From: an uncultured Eubacterium sp. | GTDB taxonomy: Bacteria > Bacillota > Clostridia > Peptostreptococcales > Anaerovoracaceae | NCBI GenBank assembly: GCA_902495595.1 | Contig: CABUXV010000031.1 | Span: 1 to 26,135 of the forward strand | Direction of reading: 5' to 3' | DNA: 26,135 nt | Part shown: positions 1 through 6,449 of the stretch, one piece after another | Layout: the number at the start of each line of letters is the position of its first letter | How positions within the stretch are numbered: position 1 is the stretch's first letter | Made by a program: the position numbers and the translations under genes | The notes under the pieces: generated by a model | The model's input: only the letters and a program-made list of their open reading frames with translations | Told to the model about the DNA's origin: nothing | The model's database searches: none

Positions 1-154
1 CGCAAGGTACTTTCTTTGAAGTATACGGAAATCTCGCAAAACGATATTTCCTATATTATAAAAAAAGTGTGCAAGACGGAATCAGAGATTCCTTTGCACA
101 TATGTCGCCCCCAAGGGGCGACGCTCCGCAAGGTACTTTCTTTGAAGTATACGG
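1..154. repeat. Structured intergenic repeat element with 28-bp direct repeats
   Basis: An identical 28-bp sequence occurs at 1-28 and 127-154, giving a repeat period of 126 bp. Between the copies lie three hairpins. The first is at 27-51 (arms GGAAAT and ATTTCC around TCG/CGA). The second is at 68-100 (outer arms TGTGCAA/TTGCACA, inner arms GGAATC/GATTCC). The third is at 104-122 (perfect 8-bp arms GTCGCCCC/GGGGCGAC with a 3-nt loop). The window starts within the element, so the full array may extend to the left. Frame +1 is open through the element to a stop at 175, but the stem-loop structure argues against a protein. It looks like a dispersed or tandem intergenic repeat; its family is not identified. 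Confidence 0.75.
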
Positions 155-292
155 CTATACTGCCGAAAATAACGTGAACATCCCATATAATTAACTACAC
201 GTTAAAATCTTGGAATATTTTATAACAAAATGCCTCTTTATGTATGGATTTTTAACCTATCTTTTAATATAAAAGGATTTCACGTTATTTTT
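155..292. other. Intergenic stretch with CACGTTA motifs, no gene seen
   Basis: No convincing coding sequence lies between the repeat element and the terminator. The stretch is AT-rich and contains a short inverted repeat at about 153-166 (CGGC/GCCG). It also holds three of the four copies of the heptamer CACGTTA found in this neighbourhood: 170-176 (inverted), 198-204 and 281-287. The fourth is at 353-359, beyond the terminator. Their function is unknown. Confidence 0.5.
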
Positions 293-325
293 CAAAAAAA
301 ACAGCCCTGTAACAGGGCTGTTTTT
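293..325. terminator. Bidirectional rho-independent terminator
   Basis: A 9-bp perfect stem, ACAGCCCTG (301-309) and CAGGGCTGT (313-321), encloses a TAA loop. An A-run on the left and a T-run on the right provide U-tracts in both directions. It lies about 95 bp past the stop codon of the SprT-like gene and so ends the minus-strand par-locus transcript. It also blocks plus-strand read-in from the left. Confidence 0.9.
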
Positions 326-419
326 AACATGAATGATTGTTTTCTGAAGTTTCACGTTATAAGTATAGAAACTGCGGTAAATCAAGGGCTGTGTCCTGCA
401 AGGGTTAAGCTGGGTTACC

Positions 420-1001
420 TTAGATACTGTTCTGCTGACAACCCTCTTTCTGATTTATGTCTTTGAATTCCATAACGCTGAGTTTCCCGCCGCAGGAACA
501 TCTGTAAGCGTTTATTTTTTTCATTACACATGTAACCCTCTGGCGCGGATATTCTTTGCCGCACTTATTGCACTTTATTATGTATTTTATATTATTGTTT
601 CTTTCTCTTTCCATTTCCGAAAGTCCCATTTCTTCAAATGATGATACACGTTTTATATTATATCCGTATGCCCTGTTCATTTCATCAGAATAATTTTTCC
701 ATTTAATTCCATGACTGTAGCATTCAGGGCATGTATGAAGCACTTCATGGGCTATAACTTCTCTTACTTTACGATTTCCGTATCCCAGACTGTCCAAAAG
801 AAATCTGCTTACTTCTATGTAAAATATGCCTTTATTTTTTTTACAGCATCCGAATCGTTTTTTTGGTCTGCTGTTTATATCAACTTTACTGCAAATATTA
901 TCAGGCACGGGAATGTTTAAACCCCGTGCCTCATTTATTACTTCTTTCAATATTTTATTCAGTCCGTCGTTCATAATCTCTTTATATTTTATCGCTGTCA
1001 T
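420..1001 (-). CDS. SprT-like zinc metalloprotein with C-terminal zinc ribbon
   Basis: This 193-residue protein resembles the SprT-like family (zincin fold). The signature HEVLH lies at residues 85-89, with a further His at 97 as the likely third zinc ligand. A C-terminal zinc ribbon uses Cys144, Cys147, Cys168 and Cys170. SprT/Spartan-type proteins in eukaryotes cleave DNA-protein crosslinks; the role of bacterial SprT is poorly defined, so activity here is inferred. No signal peptide or membrane segment is visible, so it should be cytoplasmic. I chose the ATG at 1001; a TTG two codons upstream (1007) is possible, and neither has a strong ribosome binding site. The gene follows spo0J on the same strand, a parS-like site lies just upstream, and a terminator follows. 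A link to segregation is suggested only by position. Confidence 0.75.
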   Translation of the reverse strand: MTAIKYKEIMNDGLNKILKEVINEARGLNIPVPDNICSKVDINSRPKKRFGCCKKNKGIFYIEVSRFLLDSLGYGNRKVREVIAHEVLHTCPECYSHGIKWKNYSDEMNRAYGYNIKRVSSFEEMGLSEMERERNNNIKYIIKCNKCGKEYPRQRVTCVMKKINAYRCSCGGKLSVMEFKDINQKEGCQQNSI

Positions 1002-1036
1002 ATTCAAGTCTTTTTCATTCCCTTTTTCATTGCGTA

Positions 1037-1052
1037 TGTTTCATGTGAAACA
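1037..1052. promoter_or_regulatory. parS: parS-like site between spo0J and the SprT-like gene
   Basis: The sequence TGTTTCATGTGAAACA matches the Firmicute parS consensus TGTTTCACGTGAAACA at 15 of 16 positions, with one central C to T change. It lies between the stop of spo0J and the start of the next minus-strand gene. With the perfect site at 2884-2899 it brackets soj-spo0J. Spo0J/ParB should bind here, load and spread. Unlike the other site, it has no flanking poly-A/T arms and does not look like a terminator. Confidence 0.85.
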
Positions 1053-1059
1053 TTTTATG

Positions 1060-2010
1060 CTAATTAAGTGATTTCAATAGTTCTATAAGTCTTTCCAATT
1101 CTTCTTTGCTGTAATATTCTATCTCTATCTTGCCTTTTTTGCCTTTTTGATTTAGAACTACTTTTGTCCCGAAGACATCTTTTAAATCTTCTTCTACTCT
1201 CTTTACATCGGCGCTTTTCTGTTTAATTCTGCTCTTTGCCTTTACTGTTGTTTTCTTTTCCTGCGCCAGTTTTTCTATCTGCCTTACGGATAAACCTTCT
1301 TCTACAGTTTTTTTTGCAAGCATTATCTGTTTTTCTTCATTGCCTGCTGATACTATTGCCCTTGCATGCCCCGCTGACAAAACACCTTCCGCAACGTAAT
1401 TTCTGACGCTTTCAGGAAGTTTAAGAAGTCTGAGACAATTCGTTATATATGGACGGCTCTTGCCTACGCTTTTTGAAACCTGCTCCTGGGTAAGACCATA
1501 TGTATCTATCATCTGATTTATACCTTCAGCTTCTTCAATAGGATTAAGGTCTTCCCTCTGCATATTCTCTATGATAGCAAGCAGCATATTTTCTTCATCT
1601 GTCAGCTCTTTTACTATGCACGGGATTTCTTTTATTCCGACTTTTCTTGCGGCTCGCCATCTCCTCTCGCCTGCAACTATTTCATATCCGTTCTTAACAT
1701 TCCTTAAAACTATCGGCTGTATAAGACCATGTTCTTTTATGGATGCTGCCAAATCTTCAAGCTTATCTTCATCAAAGACTTTTCTCGGCTGATTTGAATT
1801 TGGTTTTATATCGTTTATATCTATGTATAATATTCCGTTATTTTCTCCAGCAGCTTTAATTTTACTGTTTTCTTTTTTAGTTTCTGATTTTACTGTTTCA
1901 ATATCTTTTTTATCTGTGGGTTTTTCAGCCGGCTCTATATTGACTTCAATGTCTCCAAAAAGCGCGTCCAATCCCTTGCCAAGACCTCTTGCTTTTTTAG
2001 CTGCCGCCAT
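1060..2010 (-). CDS. spo0J: Chromosome partitioning protein ParB/Spo0J
   Basis: This is a 316-residue ParB-family CTPase clamp that binds parS, spreads on origin-proximal DNA and recruits SMC condensin. The N-terminus (lysine-rich, then RGLGKGLDALFG at 8-19) is typical of Spo0J and is the region that stimulates Soj ATPase. The CTP-binding core contains GERRWRA at 114-120. The helix-turn-helix spans about 173-195, with GKSRPYITN in the recognition region as in true ParB rather than Noc. A C-terminal dimerisation domain follows a basic linker. The ATG directly abuts the stop codon of soj, and its AGGAGG site lies inside the soj coding end, so the pair is translationally coupled. The two parS sites flanking the operon support the assignment. 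Confidence 0.97.
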   Translation of the reverse strand: MAAAKKARGLGKGLDALFGDIEVNIEPAEKPTDKKDIETVKSETKKENSKIKAAGENNGILYIDINDIKPNSNQPRKVFDEDKLEDLAASIKEHGLIQPIVLRNVKNGYEIVAGERRWRAARKVGIKEIPCIVKELTDEENMLLAIIENMQREDLNPIEEAEGINQMIDTYGLTQEQVSKSVGKSRPYITNCLRLLKLPESVRNYVAEGVLSAGHARAIVSAGNEEKQIMLAKKTVEEGLSVRQIEKLAQEKKTTVKAKSRIKQKSADVKRVEEDLKDVFGTKVVLNQKGKKGKIEIEYYSKEELERLIELLKSLN

Positions 2011-2784
2011 TTATTTTTCCTCCTCGCCTGCCAGAAATTCATCGGCAAACTCCATGTATGCTATTGCTCCTGCTGATTTAGGGTCATATTTTATTACAGG
2101 CAGACCATGACTTGGCGCTTCCGCCAGTCTGACGTTTCTTGGAATTACAGTTGTGTAAACCTTTTCTTTGAAGTATTTCTTAACTTCTTCAACTACTTGT
2201 ATTGAAAGATTTGTTCTTCCGTCAAACATACTTAAAATTACACCTTGTATTTCCAAGTCGGGATTGCTGTTTTTCTTAACTATATCTATTGTACTCATCA
2301 GCTGACTTACACCTTCAAGAGCGTAAAATTCACACTGTATAGGTATGAGAACAGAATCAACCGCTGTCAGGGAATTGATAGTAAGAAGACCTAAAGAAGG
2401 AGGACAGTCTATAAATATATAATCATATTTAGGCTTTAGCAAATCAATTGCTCTTTTAAGCCTTTTATCTCTTCCTGCAAGCTGTATAAGTTCCACTTCC
2501 GCTCCCGCAAGCTGAACGCTTGCAGGCATTATATCAAGGTTCTTTATTCCTGTAGAAAGTATAGCTTCTTCCGGATGGTTATTGTCCTCTATCAGTATTT
2601 CATGTGTTGTAATATCCAAATCTTTTTTTGATATTCCGACTCCGCTGGTTGTATTACCCTGTGGGTCTATATCAAGTATTAATATTTTCTTTCCTTTTAT
2701 GGCAAGGCATGCTGCCAGATTTATATTCGTAGTAGTTTTTCCAACTCCACCTTTTTGATTAAAGATAGCTATCGCTTTTCCCAC
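2011..2784 (-). CDS. soj: Chromosome partitioning ATPase ParA/Soj
   Basis: This is a 257-residue MinD/ParA-family ATPase. The deviant Walker A motif KGGVGKTT is at residues 11-18, and IDCPPSLG marks the Walker B region. ParA binds DNA non-specifically as an ATP dimer and is stimulated by the ParB N-terminus. In Firmicutes it also controls DnaA at the origin. The start is a GTG at 2784 preceded by AAGGAGG at 7-nt spacing. The gene leads a soj-spo0J operon with no spacer before spo0J. The upstream 150 bp, separating it from noc, contains the parS palindrome, so soj probably has its own promoter there, but no clean -35/-10 pair is visible. Confidence 0.97.
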   Translation of the reverse strand: MGKAIAIFNQKGGVGKTTTNINLAACLAIKGKKILILDIDPQGNTTSGVGISKKDLDITTHEILIEDNNHPEEAILSTGIKNLDIMPASVQLAGAEVELIQLAGRDKRLKRAIDLLKPKYDYIFIDCPPSLGLLTINSLTAVDSVLIPIQCEFYALEGVSQLMSTIDIVKKNSNPDLEIQGVILSMFDGRTNLSIQVVEEVKKYFKEKVYTTVIPRNVRLAEAPSHGLPVIKYDPKSAGAIAYMEFADEFLAGEEEK

Positions 2785-2872
2785 TTTTTTCCTCCTTAAT
2801 TATACAATTACCTTATAGCTTATTATATAACATACCCTTTTTATTTACTACGTTTTTCTTTTTTATTTAACA

Positions 2873-2910
2873 AAAAAATATAATGTTTCACGTGAAACAT
2901 TATATTTTTT
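2873..2910. promoter_or_regulatory. parS: Perfect parS embedded in a 38-bp palindrome (also terminator-like)
   Basis: The consensus parS TGTTTCACGTGAAACA occupies 2884-2899. The symmetry continues without mismatch to 2873 and 2910, with A-runs on the left and T-runs on the right. As RNA either strand would fold into a long stem ending in a U-tract, so the element also looks like a bidirectional rho-independent terminator between noc and soj. It is the expected ParB nucleation site. Termination activity is inferred. Confidence 0.93.
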
Positions 2911-2937
2911 GGAGGTAATATTATAAACGCATGAGTC

Positions 2938-3765
2938 TTATCCATTTGCTACAAGTAATTTTCTCTCCTTATTATTTATATCATCTATATTTTTAGGTAT
3001 TGTAATTTTAACAACGTATGAATCCCCTGTATCTTCCTGATTGAAAGTAGCGCCCTTTCCAATCAAATCCATATCATTAAATGCTTTTTTTAATGTGCTT
3101 ACATAAAGTTTATAACTAATATGCTTTACTTTGTTCCGCTCCCGTTCCTGATTTTCTCTTTTTGCAAGATACTCTTCTACCAGTTTTTCTGTCTGTTTTA
3201 CATTAAAGCTGTGTTTTACAACTTTCTCGATTATAAGTCTTCTGAGCTGGTCATCGTCCAGTTTAAGAAGAGCTCTCGCATGTCTTTCCGTGAGCTTGTT
3301 TTTTACAAGCATATCCTGGATATCTTCAGGCAAGTTTAAAATTCTTATTTTATTCGATATGGTAGATTGGTTTTTTCCGAGCCGTTCAGAAAGAGCAAGC
3401 TGATTTAAACCATATTTTTCCATCAATGTTTTATATGCTTTAGCTTCTTCTATGTATCCCAGATTCTCACGCTGTATATTTTCAACTAACGCAATCATTC
3501 CTATTTCTTCATCCGTGGCATTCTTAATTATTGCAGGAACTTTAGTAAGCCCCGCCATAGCTGCTGCCCTAAGTCTCCTCTCGCCTGCAATCAACATGAA
3601 ATTGCCGTCATTTTCTTTCTTTAAAATAAGAGGCTGCAAAACACCGAATTCTTTTATGGAATCTCTCAGTTCAATCAACTGTTCTTCTCCAAAATTCTGT
3701 CTGGGCTGTTGGTCGTTGGCCCTGATAGAGTCTATAGGAATTTCTGTTGTTTTCTTTATAAACAT
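2938..3765 (-). CDS. noc: Nucleoid occlusion protein Noc (ParB paralogue)
   Basis: This 275-residue ParB-family protein has the CTP-binding motif GERRLRA at residues 61-67. Its helix-turn-helix, at about 120-145, contains GKNQSTISNK. The QS and K in the recognition helix are Noc-type, whereas Spo0J in this window has RP at the equivalent place. Noc of Bacillus binds its own sites and prevents division over the nucleoid through membrane recruitment. The position directly after rsmG and before soj-spo0J is the classical noc locus. I chose the ATG at 3765, which lies 8 nt after GGAG; a GTG at 3774 overlaps that Shine-Dalgarno. Only about 8 residues precede the ParB core, so the N-terminal amphipathic membrane helix of Bacillus Noc appears to be missing. 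Division inhibition is therefore uncertain. Confidence 0.88.
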   Translation of the reverse strand: MFIKKTTEIPIDSIRANDQQPRQNFGEEQLIELRDSIKEFGVLQPLILKKENDGNFMLIAGERRLRAAAMAGLTKVPAIIKNATDEEIGMIALVENIQRENLGYIEEAKAYKTLMEKYGLNQLALSERLGKNQSTISNKIRILNLPEDIQDMLVKNKLTERHARALLKLDDDQLRRLIIEKVVKHSFNVKQTEKLVEEYLAKRENQERERNKVKHISYKLYVSTLKKAFNDMDLIGKGATFNQEDTGDSYVVKITIPKNIDDINNKERKLLVANG

Positions 3766-3833
3766 ATCTCTCACTCCTTCCCTAACTCTATGTTAACAAC
3801 TTGTCCACCAAAATTAAATAACTTTTGATAAAC

Positions 3834-3869
3834 AAAAAGAGCCTGCATTCGCTATTTTATAGGCTCTTT
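3834..3869 (-). terminator. Terminator overlapping the 3' end of rsmG
   Basis: A 9-bp perfect stem is formed by AAAGAGCCT (3836-3844) and AGGCTCTTT (3861-3869) with a 16-nt loop. On the minus strand it is followed by a short T-run. The rsmG stop codon (3852-3854) lies in the loop. It should end the mnmE-mnmG-rsmG transcript before noc. Confidence 0.75.
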
Positions 3870-4561
3870 CGACGGAGTTCCGGCTTTTCTCGGATATTTC
3901 GACACGGTATTTTCAATTTTAGATATAAATATAAGCTTATGCTTTAAATCGGATTCTTCTATATCAGGAGATTCCTCCCTTAAAAACTCTCCTCCAAGTT
4001 CTCTCACAGCTTTTCCTGCTGCATTTATTTCTTCTGCGCAGTCAGGTCCCTTATAGGCTATAAAAGTTCCCCCAACCTTTACAAAAGGAAGACAGTACTC
4101 CGATAATGTGCTCATATTCGCGACTGCTCTTGAAACGCATACATCAAATGATTCTCTTAAGTTTTTCTTTCTTGCAAGTTCTTCTGCTCTTCCGTGGACT
4201 GCCTCTGCATTGTAAATTCCAAGGTTTGCAGCAATTTCATTTATTATCTTTATGCGTTTATTTAAAGAATCGGCCAGAACAAATTTTTTATCGGGAAAAG
4301 CTATAGCAAGAGGTATTCCGGGAAATCCTCCTCCCGTTCCCAAATCAATTACCCTTTCGGCTTTTAAAAATTCTTCTGAACTTCCGCACAGAAGAGAATC
4401 TATATAGTGCTTTTTTATAAATTCATCTTTATCCGTTATTGCAGTAAGATTTATGTATTTATTTCTTTCAAGTATTTCATCCATATAGAGCTGATATTTA
4501 TTTTTTTATCTTCATCGTATGGGATACCCAATTTTCTAAAAAGGCTCTCTAAATTTTTCAC
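3852..4561 (-). CDS. rsmG: 16S rRNA G527 N7-methyltransferase RsmG, apparent frameshift near the N-terminus
   Basis: RsmG (GidB) methylates N7 of G527 in 16S rRNA using S-adenosylmethionine, the site linked to low-level streptomycin resistance when lost. The SAM motif IDLGTGGGFPG is clear, at about residues 72-82 of the restored protein. The continuous frame holding the catalytic domain runs only from 4484 to 3852 (210 residues), with an in-frame stop just upstream and no Shine-Dalgarno. Upstream, a GTG at 4561 with GGAG at good spacing overlaps the mnmG stop (GTGA). It opens a different frame encoding a typical RsmG N-terminus (VKNLESLFRKLGIPYDEDKK). The two frames meet at a run of seven A residues (T-run at 4501-4507 on the plus strand). 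One extra A joins them into a 236-residue protein of normal length. Sequencing error, mutation and slippage are all possible. Confidence 0.9.
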
Positions 4562-6444
4562 TTTTCATCTCCGATTCTTCTCATCTTCTCAAGATATATT
4601 AAAAGTACATTTATATCGGCAGGAGAAACTCCCGAAATTCTCGATGCCTGCCCTACGGATGAAGGCTTAAACTGATTAAGTTTCTGCCTTGCTTCTATCC
4701 TTAACCCCTCTATTTTATCATAATCAAAATCTGAAGATAGTTTTTTATTTTCAAGTCTCTTGAATTTTTCTATCTGCTGCTGCTGTTTCGCAATATAACC
4801 CTCGTACTTTATCTGAACTTCCATCATAGTCTTCTGATGCTCCGAAAGCTTTGGTCTTATATCGTCTATTACTGCTGAATCATCATAAGATATTTCAGGC
4901 CGTCTCAAAAGTTCCAATAGAGAAGTTGCAGATTTTAAAGGAGTGCTTCCCCTGCTCTCAAGGAAATCTTTTACATCTTCAGGTCTTACTGTTTTTTTTC
5001 TCAATCTTTCTGTTTCTTCAGAAACAATTTTCTTTTTTTCCAAAAATCTATCATATCTGTCTTTTTTTACCAATCCAATCTCATATCCACGCTCTGTCAA
5101 ACGCAAATCTGCATTGTCCTGCCTGAGAACCAGCCTATATTCCGCTCTGCTGGTCATAATTCTATATGGCTCATTAGTACCTTTAGTCACTAAATCGTCC
5201 ATTAGAACGCCAATATAAGCCTCGCTTCTGTCAAGAATAAATCCATTTTTTTGATTTATTTTACATACGGCGTTGATTCCCGCCATAAGACCCTGAGCTG
5301 CCGCTTCCTCATAGCCTGAACTGCCGTTAAACTGCCCTGCGCAGAAAAGATTTTCCACATGCCTGTTTTCCAATGTTATTTTTAAATCAAGAGGATCGAT
5401 ACAATCATACTCGATAGCATAAGCAGGTCTCACTATTTTTAAATTTTCAAGACCTTCTATTGTTTTATAAAATTCTTCCTGAACATCTTCAGGCAAACTG
5501 GAAGACATTCCCTGAATATACATTTCATCTGTATAAAGACCCTCAGGCTCAATAAACAGCTGATGTCTTTCCTTATCAGAAAATCTGTTTACCTTATCTT
5601 CTATAGACGGACAATATCTCGGTCCCACCCCTTCTATCTGTCCGCCGAAAAGAGCTGACCTGTGAAAATTTGCTCTTATAACATCATGAGTTTTTTCATT
5701 GGTATATGTGAGCCAGCAGTCGACCTGCTCTTTATCCAGATCATCATTCATAAACGAAAAAGGAACTATCTTTTCATCCCCCATCTGACGTATCATCTTA
5801 TCGTAATCGAGACTGTGAGCAAGAGCCCTTGCCGGAGTCCCTGTTTTAAATCTTCTCATGGGAAGACCGTATTCCCTTAGTTTTTGCGCAAGCTCCATGG
5901 AAGGAGCCAGTCCGTTTGGTCCGCTGTCAAAGGCGCTGTCACCTATAAATATCTTTCCTGCAAGAAAAGTTCCTGTAGCAAGAATTACAGCTTTTGCATC
6001 ATAACATGCGCCTGTTTTTAAAACTACTCCGCAGGCTCTTCCCTCTTCTATCTTTATATCTATAACTTCGCCTTGCTTCAAATCAAGATTTTCTTCAGCC
6101 TCTATAGTTTTCTTCATCTCTATATGATACTGATTTTTATCAGCCTGAGCTCTTAAAGAATGAACGGCAGGACCTTTTGCAGTATTCAGCATTCTGCTCT
6201 GTATAAAAGTTTTATCTATATTAAGTCCCATCTCTCCGCCAAGGGCATCTATTTCCCTTACGAGATGACCTTTTCCCGTTCCGCCTATAGATGGATTGCA
6301 TGCCATCATCGCAACAGCTTCAAGATTTATAGAAAGCATTAATGTTCTCTTTCCCATTCTGGCAGCTGCAAGTCCTGCTTCACATCCGGCATGTCCTGCG
6401 CCTACAACTATTATGTCATATTTTCCCATTAAAAACTTTTCCAT
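4558..6444 (-). CDS. mnmG: tRNA uridine-5-carboxymethylaminomethyl modification enzyme MnmG (GidA)
   Basis: MnmG is the FAD-dependent partner of MnmE. The complex installs the carboxymethylaminomethyl group on U34 of tRNAs that read two-codon families. The N-terminal dinucleotide fold GAGHAG is at residues 15-20. Family motifs such as NPSIGGTGKGH and GTPAR follow, and the C-terminal helical domain closes the protein. The length of 628 residues is normal. I chose the ATG at 6444, which has AGGAAA 9 nt upstream; a TTG at 6465 lies inside mnmE without a ribosome binding site. mnmE ends 5 nt before the start, and the TGA stop overlaps the GTG of rsmG. The three genes therefore read as one coupled operon in the order usual for Firmicutes. 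Confidence 0.97.
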   Translation of the reverse strand: MEKFLMGKYDIIVVGAGHAGCEAGLAAARMGKRTLMLSINLEAVAMMACNPSIGGTGKGHLVREIDALGGEMGLNIDKTFIQSRMLNTAKGPAVHSLRAQADKNQYHIEMKKTIEAEENLDLKQGEVIDIKIEEGRACGVVLKTGACYDAKAVILATGTFLAGKIFIGDSAFDSGPNGLAPSMELAQKLREYGLPMRRFKTGTPARALAHSLDYDKMIRQMGDEKIVPFSFMNDDLDKEQVDCWLTYTNEKTHDVIRANFHRSALFGGQIEGVGPRYCPSIEDKVNRFSDKERHQLFIEPEGLYTDEMYIQGMSSSLPEDVQEEFYKTIEGLENLKIVRPAYAIEYDCIDPLDLKITLENRHVENLFCAGQFNGSSGYEEAAAQGLMAGINAVCKINQKNGFILDRSEAYIGVLMDDLVTKGTNEPYRIMTSRAEYRLVLRQDNADLRLTERGYEIGLVKKDRYDRFLEKKKIVSEETERLRKKTVRPEDVKDFLESRGSTPLKSATSLLELLRRPEISYDDSAVIDDIRPKLSEHQKTMMEVQIKYEGYIAKQQQQIEKFKRLENKKLSSDFDYDKIEGLRIEARQKLNQFKPSSVGQASRISGVSPADINVLLIYLEKMRRIGDEK

Positions 6445-6449
6445 AAGAA

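Noticed and set aside
1..177. Open frame on the plus strand from the window edge to a TGA at 175
   Set aside because: It covers a direct repeat with three stem-loops, has no visible start, and its repeated peptide simply reflects the DNA repeat. No protein family is recognised.
2822..2850. Possible soj promoter (TATAAT on the minus strand at 2827-2822)
   Set aside because: The -35 at 17-bp spacing (TAGTAA) matches consensus poorly, so no confident promoter is called although one is likely nearby.
3801..3809. TTGTCCACC, similar to a DnaA box
   Set aside because: Two mismatches, isolated, and far from oriC.
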